From assembly GCA_046714215.1 (NCBI GenBank), contig JBKKBM010000210.1, positions 1 through 9,410 of the forward strand: 9,410 nucleotides of DNA, given 5' to 3'. The position numbers and the translations under genes are program-made. Within the stretch, counting starts at the first letter, position 1, and every line of letters starts with the position of its first letter. The notes under the pieces are model-generated. The model was not told the DNA's origin. It did no database searches and worked only from the letters and a program-made list of their open reading frames with translations. Source of the stretch: DATLCI01 sp046714215. Lineage in GTDB: Bacteria; Acidobacteriota; Terriglobia; Terriglobales; Acidobacteriaceae. Positions 7,114 to 9,410 of this stretch are shown here, one piece after another.

Positions 7114-7134
7114 GGCGCGGCTCCCGCGCCTTTT
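7114..7134 (+). terminator. Terminator-like hairpin in the argS leader
   Basis: GGCGCGG-CTC-CCGCGCC forms a perfect 7-bp all-GC stem with a 3-nt loop, directly followed by TTTT (7131-7134) and then GT. G-U pairs to 7112-7113 could extend the stem. The U-tract lies on the plus-strand side only, so it would act on argS-directed transcripts. No plus-strand gene ends upstream, so if real it is an attenuator or makes a short leader RNA rather than separating genes. Bases 7103-7107 (GGCGC) could alternatively pair with the 3' arm, a possible weaker competing fold. The U-tract is short, so termination efficiency is uncertain. Confidence 0.5.
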
Positions 7135-7164
7135 GTACTGCTCATCTTCATCCCCGCATCACCC

Positions 7165-7168
7165 AGGA
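7165..7168 (+). promoter_or_regulatory. Shine-Dalgarno site supporting the argS GTG start
   Basis: AGGA lies 5 nt before the GTG at 7174. It is short but correctly spaced, and it supports this start over the in-frame TTG at 7081, which has no purine-rich sequence upstream and overlaps the predicted promoter. Confidence 0.55.
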
Positions 7169-7173
7169 CCACT

Positions 7174-9141
7174 GTGTATCACAAGCTCCAGAGCCAATTA
7201 ATCGACCATGTGCGCGACCTGTTGCGCCGCACCTATGACATTAACCTGCCCAACATCGGCGTGGACCAGCCGCCGAATGTGGAACTCGGCGAATACGCGC
7301 TTACGTTTTGTTTCGAGCTCGCCAAAAAGCTGCGTAAGCCGCCTCGCAAGATCGCGGAAGAGGTGGTGGCCTGTATGGGTAGCGTGCCCGGTTTTGTGAG
7401 ATTCGAGGTCGCCGGCGCCGGATACATCAATGCCCGCGTGAACCGCGCCACCTTGGCCGGTGCTTTGGTCAAAGGAAAACGCCCCGCGCTGGCCCAGCCA
7501 GAAAAGGTGTTGGTGGAGCACACCAGCATCAATCCCAATAAGGCGGCCCACATCGGCCACCTGCGCAATGCCATCCTGGGCGACACCTTCGTCCGCCTGC
7601 TGCGCAACGCCGGACACCACGTCGACGTGCAGAATTACATCGACAACACCGGTGTCCAGGTCGCCGACGTCGTCGTCGGCTTCGTCCATCTGGAGAAGAA
7701 GTCGAAGGCGGACGTCGAGCGCATCATCGCCGATCCTGCCCTGCGCAAGGACCAGCCCTTCGACTATTTCTGCTGGGAGCTTTACGCCCGCGTCTCCACT
7801 TGGTACGAAGACGCCGCGGAGAATAAAGCTCTGCGCCTGAAGACGCTGCATGAGATCGAAGCGGGTGGCAATGAAGTGGCGCAGATCGCTGAGCTTATCT
7901 CCACCGCCGTTCTGCGCCGCCATCTGGAGACGATGGAGCGCCTTGATATCCGCTATGACTTTCTCCCGCGTGAGAGTGAGATCCTCTCTCTGCATTTCTG
8001 GGACCTCGCCTTCGCCCAGTTGAAGGAGAAGAGTGTGCTCTATCTGGAATCAGAAGGGAAGAACAAGGGCTGTTGGGTGATGAAGCGCGCCGGGTCTTCC
8101 CGCGAAGACTCCGCCACCGGACCCGACGAAGACGCCAAAGTCATTGTGCGCTCCAACGGCACCGTGACCTACGTAGGCAAGGACATCGCCTATCACCTGT
8201 GGAAGTTCGGACTGCTCGGCCGCGACTTTGGCTACAAGAAGTTCTTTCGCTATGCCGACGGTCACGACGTCTGGATCTCCGCCGACCACGGCGAGGACCA
8301 GCATCCCCACTTCGGCGGCGTGTCGTCCATCTACAACGTGATCGATTCCCGCCAGTCCGATCCGCAGAACAACGTCATTGAAGCCCTGCGCGCTCTGGGT
8401 TATCAGGCGCAGGCGGAGCACTACACCCACTTTTCCTATGAGATGGTGGCGCTCACGCCCCGCTGCGCCATCGAACTCGGGTACGACATTTTGGAGGAAG
8501 ACCGCGCCCGCGCTTACATTGAAGTGTCCGGCCGCAAGGGCTTTGGCGTGAAGGCTGACGACCTGCTTGACGCACTCATTGAAGCCGCCCTCACCGAAGT
8601 CAATGCCCGGCACCCGCAACGCGAAGCCGACGACCGTCGCCTCATCGCCGAGCAGGTCGCCCTGGGCGCCTTGCGCTACTTCATGCTGAAGTACACCAAG
8701 AATTCTGTCATCGCCTTTGACTTCAAAGATGCCCTCAGTTTTGAAGGCGAGACCGGCCCCTACTGCCAATATGCCGTGGTCCGCGCGTCCAATATCTTTC
8801 GCAAGGGCAACACCACGTCGGAAGCGGTGCTGGCCCATGCAGTGGATGTTGCCCGTTTCCTCAGCGGCGAAAATAACAACGACCTGTGGGAACTATGGCT
8901 CACCGCCGCCAAACTTGGCTACACAGTAGAGCAATGCATTGCGACGGCGGAGCCCGCTTATCTGGCGAAATATGCCTTCCAGCTCGCCCAGTCATTTAAC
9001 AATTTCTATCACCGCCACCACATCCTGCATGAGACCGATGAAGAGCGTAAGCGCTTTCTCATGCTCACGGCCGCGGTCGTCCGGCGAGAGCTACTCGCGG
9101 CCTTGGCCATCATGGGCATCGCCTCGCCCGAAGTTATGTAA
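7174..9141 (+). CDS. argS: Arginyl-tRNA synthetase
   Basis: ArgRS charges tRNAArg with arginine and, unusually for class I enzymes, needs bound tRNA for amino acid activation. The 655 residues show an N-terminal Add-1 tRNA-binding domain (about 1-95; PPNVELGEYAL at 33-43), the catalytic core with HIGH at 126-129 inside SINPNKAAHIGHLRNAI, YIDNTGVQVADVV at 155-167, a KMSKS-equivalent VSGRKGFGV at 451-459, and a C-terminal DALR anticodon-binding domain (about 535-655; CQYAVVRASNIFRK at its start). The canonical first KMSKS lysine is absent; ArgRSs of this type use a lysine just upstream of HIGH, here K123, so the enzyme should be active. The open frame extends to a TTG at 7081, but those 31 extra residues are not ArgRS-like and run through the leader hairpin. 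GTG 7174 with AGGA 5 nt upstream gives the normal family start (VYHKLQSQL). It is transcribed divergently from metG. Confidence 0.95.
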   Translation: MYHKLQSQLIDHVRDLLRRTYDINLPNIGVDQPPNVELGEYALTFCFELAKKLRKPPRKIAEEVVACMGSVPGFVRFEVAGAGYINARVNRATLAGALVKGKRPALAQPEKVLVEHTSINPNKAAHIGHLRNAILGDTFVRLLRNAGHHVDVQNYIDNTGVQVADVVVGFVHLEKKSKADVERIIADPALRKDQPFDYFCWELYARVSTWYEDAAENKALRLKTLHEIEAGGNEVAQIAELISTAVLRRHLETMERLDIRYDFLPRESEILSLHFWDLAFAQLKEKSVLYLESEGKNKGCWVMKRAGSSREDSATGPDEDAKVIVRSNGTVTYVGKDIAYHLWKFGLLGRDFGYKKFFRYADGHDVWISADHGEDQHPHFGGVSSIYNVIDSRQSDPQNNVIEALRALGYQAQAEHYTHFSYEMVALTPRCAIELGYDILEEDRARAYIEVSGRKGFGVKADDLLDALIEAALTEVNARHPQREADDRRLIAEQVALGALRYFMLKYTKNSVIAFDFKDALSFEGETGPYCQYAVVRASNIFRKGNTTSEAVLAHAVDVARFLSGENNNDLWELWLTAAKLGYTVEQCIATAEPAYLAKYAFQLAQSFNNFYHRHHILHETDEERKRFLMLTAAVVRRELLAALAIMGIASPEVM

Positions 9142-9162
9142 GCAAAGTTATGCAGGGGCGGA

Positions 9163-9171
9163 TGGTATCCT
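9163..9171 (+). promoter_or_regulatory. Possible extended -10 upstream of the Fur-family gene
   Basis: TGGTATCCT in the 56-bp gap after argS fits an extended -10 (TGn plus TATCCT, 4 of 6). It would start transcription near 9178, about 20 nt before the ATG. No convincing -35 is present, so the gene may instead be read through from argS. Confidence 0.3.
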
Positions 9172-9197
9172 AATCGAGCTGTTTTAGACTTTTCCCC

Positions 9198-9410
9198 ATG
9201 CTCCAGAAACGCATCGACGATCACGCTTCCATCTCTCGCGAGTCTCTGCGCGAAGCTCAGGAGCGTTTCCACGCGCACTTGAAGAAAGTCGGGCTCAAGC
9301 ATACCGAGCAACGCGACACCATCCTGCGCACGTTTATCGAGACGCGCGAGCATCTCTCCACCGATGAGCTGCACCGCCTGGTGAAAAAGCGAGATCCCAA
9401 GATCGGCTTC
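9198..9410 (+). CDS. Fur-family transcriptional regulator, N-terminal part (cut by right edge)
   Basis: Seventy-one codons are present and the frame is open to the window end. Residues 26-71 match the Fur winged-helix DNA-binding domain: HLKKVGLKHTEQRDTIL (27-43), then EHLSTDELHRLVKKRDPKIGF (51-71). Fur proteins continue next with the ATVYRTL recognition helix, which lies beyond the edge. Fur-family proteins are dimeric metal- or peroxide-sensing repressors (Fur, Zur, PerR, Mur); the metal-binding C-terminal domain that would tell them apart is missing, so no symbol is given. A charged extension of about 25 residues precedes the fold, longer than in E. coli Fur. No other start codon lies in frame between the ATG and the conserved region, and no Shine-Dalgarno sequence is visible. 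It begins 56 bp after argS. Confidence 0.85.
   Translation, partial: MLQKRIDDHASISRESLREAQERFHAHLKKVGLKHTEQRDTILRTFIETREHLSTDELHRLVKKRDPKIGF

Noticed and set aside
7081..7173. T-box riboswitch in the argS leader
   Set aside because: The leader is only about 87 nt and lacks the T-box antiterminator consensus and specifier-loop architecture.
7198..8838. Two long minus-strand open frames opposite argS (7198-7995 and 8050-8838)
   Set aside because: Both are shadows of the conserved ArgRS frame, with no promoter, ribosome-binding site or recognisable domain.

Overview
The window is a GC-rich stretch of bacterial housekeeping genes: protein export, tRNA charging, isoprenoid chain synthesis, and one iron-type regulator at the edge. 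No phage, transposon, CRISPR or rRNA/tRNA genes were seen. Gene content, the alanine/proline-rich codon-biased proteins, and the mix of a MetRS with a fused C-terminal tRNA-binding domain, a TatD nuclease, YajQ and a long-chain polyprenyl synthase suggest a soil- or environment-type Acidobacteriota or similar GC-rich Gram-negative. That assignment is an inference from family resemblance, not a database result.

Layout. At 13-1317 (+) is the C-terminal part of SecA, entering from the left edge; its frame is closed by a stop at 7-9 and the first ~36 bases are AT-rich, unlike everything after. Facing it, on the minus strand from about 6963 down to 1343, lies a tightly packed probable operon in the order metG (methionyl-tRNA synthetase), tatD, yajQ, a long-chain polyprenyl diphosphate synthase, a zinc-ribbon membrane protein, and a CYTH-domain protein. 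Spacings are 14, 44, -1 (TAATG overlap), 76 and 19 nt. The convergent gap between the CYTH gene and secA is only 25 bp, and no clear terminator is visible there.

From 6964 to 7173 is a divergent control region. It holds a good sigma70-type promoter for metG on the minus strand (TTGACG, 17 bp, TAAGAT) and, on the plus strand, an extended -10 element (TGTTATAAT) for argS. The argS leader contains a 7-bp GC-only hairpin followed by TTTT, which looks like an intrinsic terminator with no upstream plus-strand gene to end; it is the most interesting regulatory structure here. argS (arginyl-tRNA synthetase) follows at 7174-9141 with a GTG start, then the first 71 codons of a Fur-family regulator at 9198, cut by the right edge.

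Taken together, two aminoacyl-tRNA synthetases are expressed divergently from one control region, and metG leads an operon whose members serve unrelated core functions. The metG-tatD adjacency is a known recurrent pairing in bacteria. I found no convincing undescribed system; the points worth checking are the argS leader hairpin, the broken left end of secA, and the uncharacterised zinc-ribbon/CYTH pair at the operon's end.
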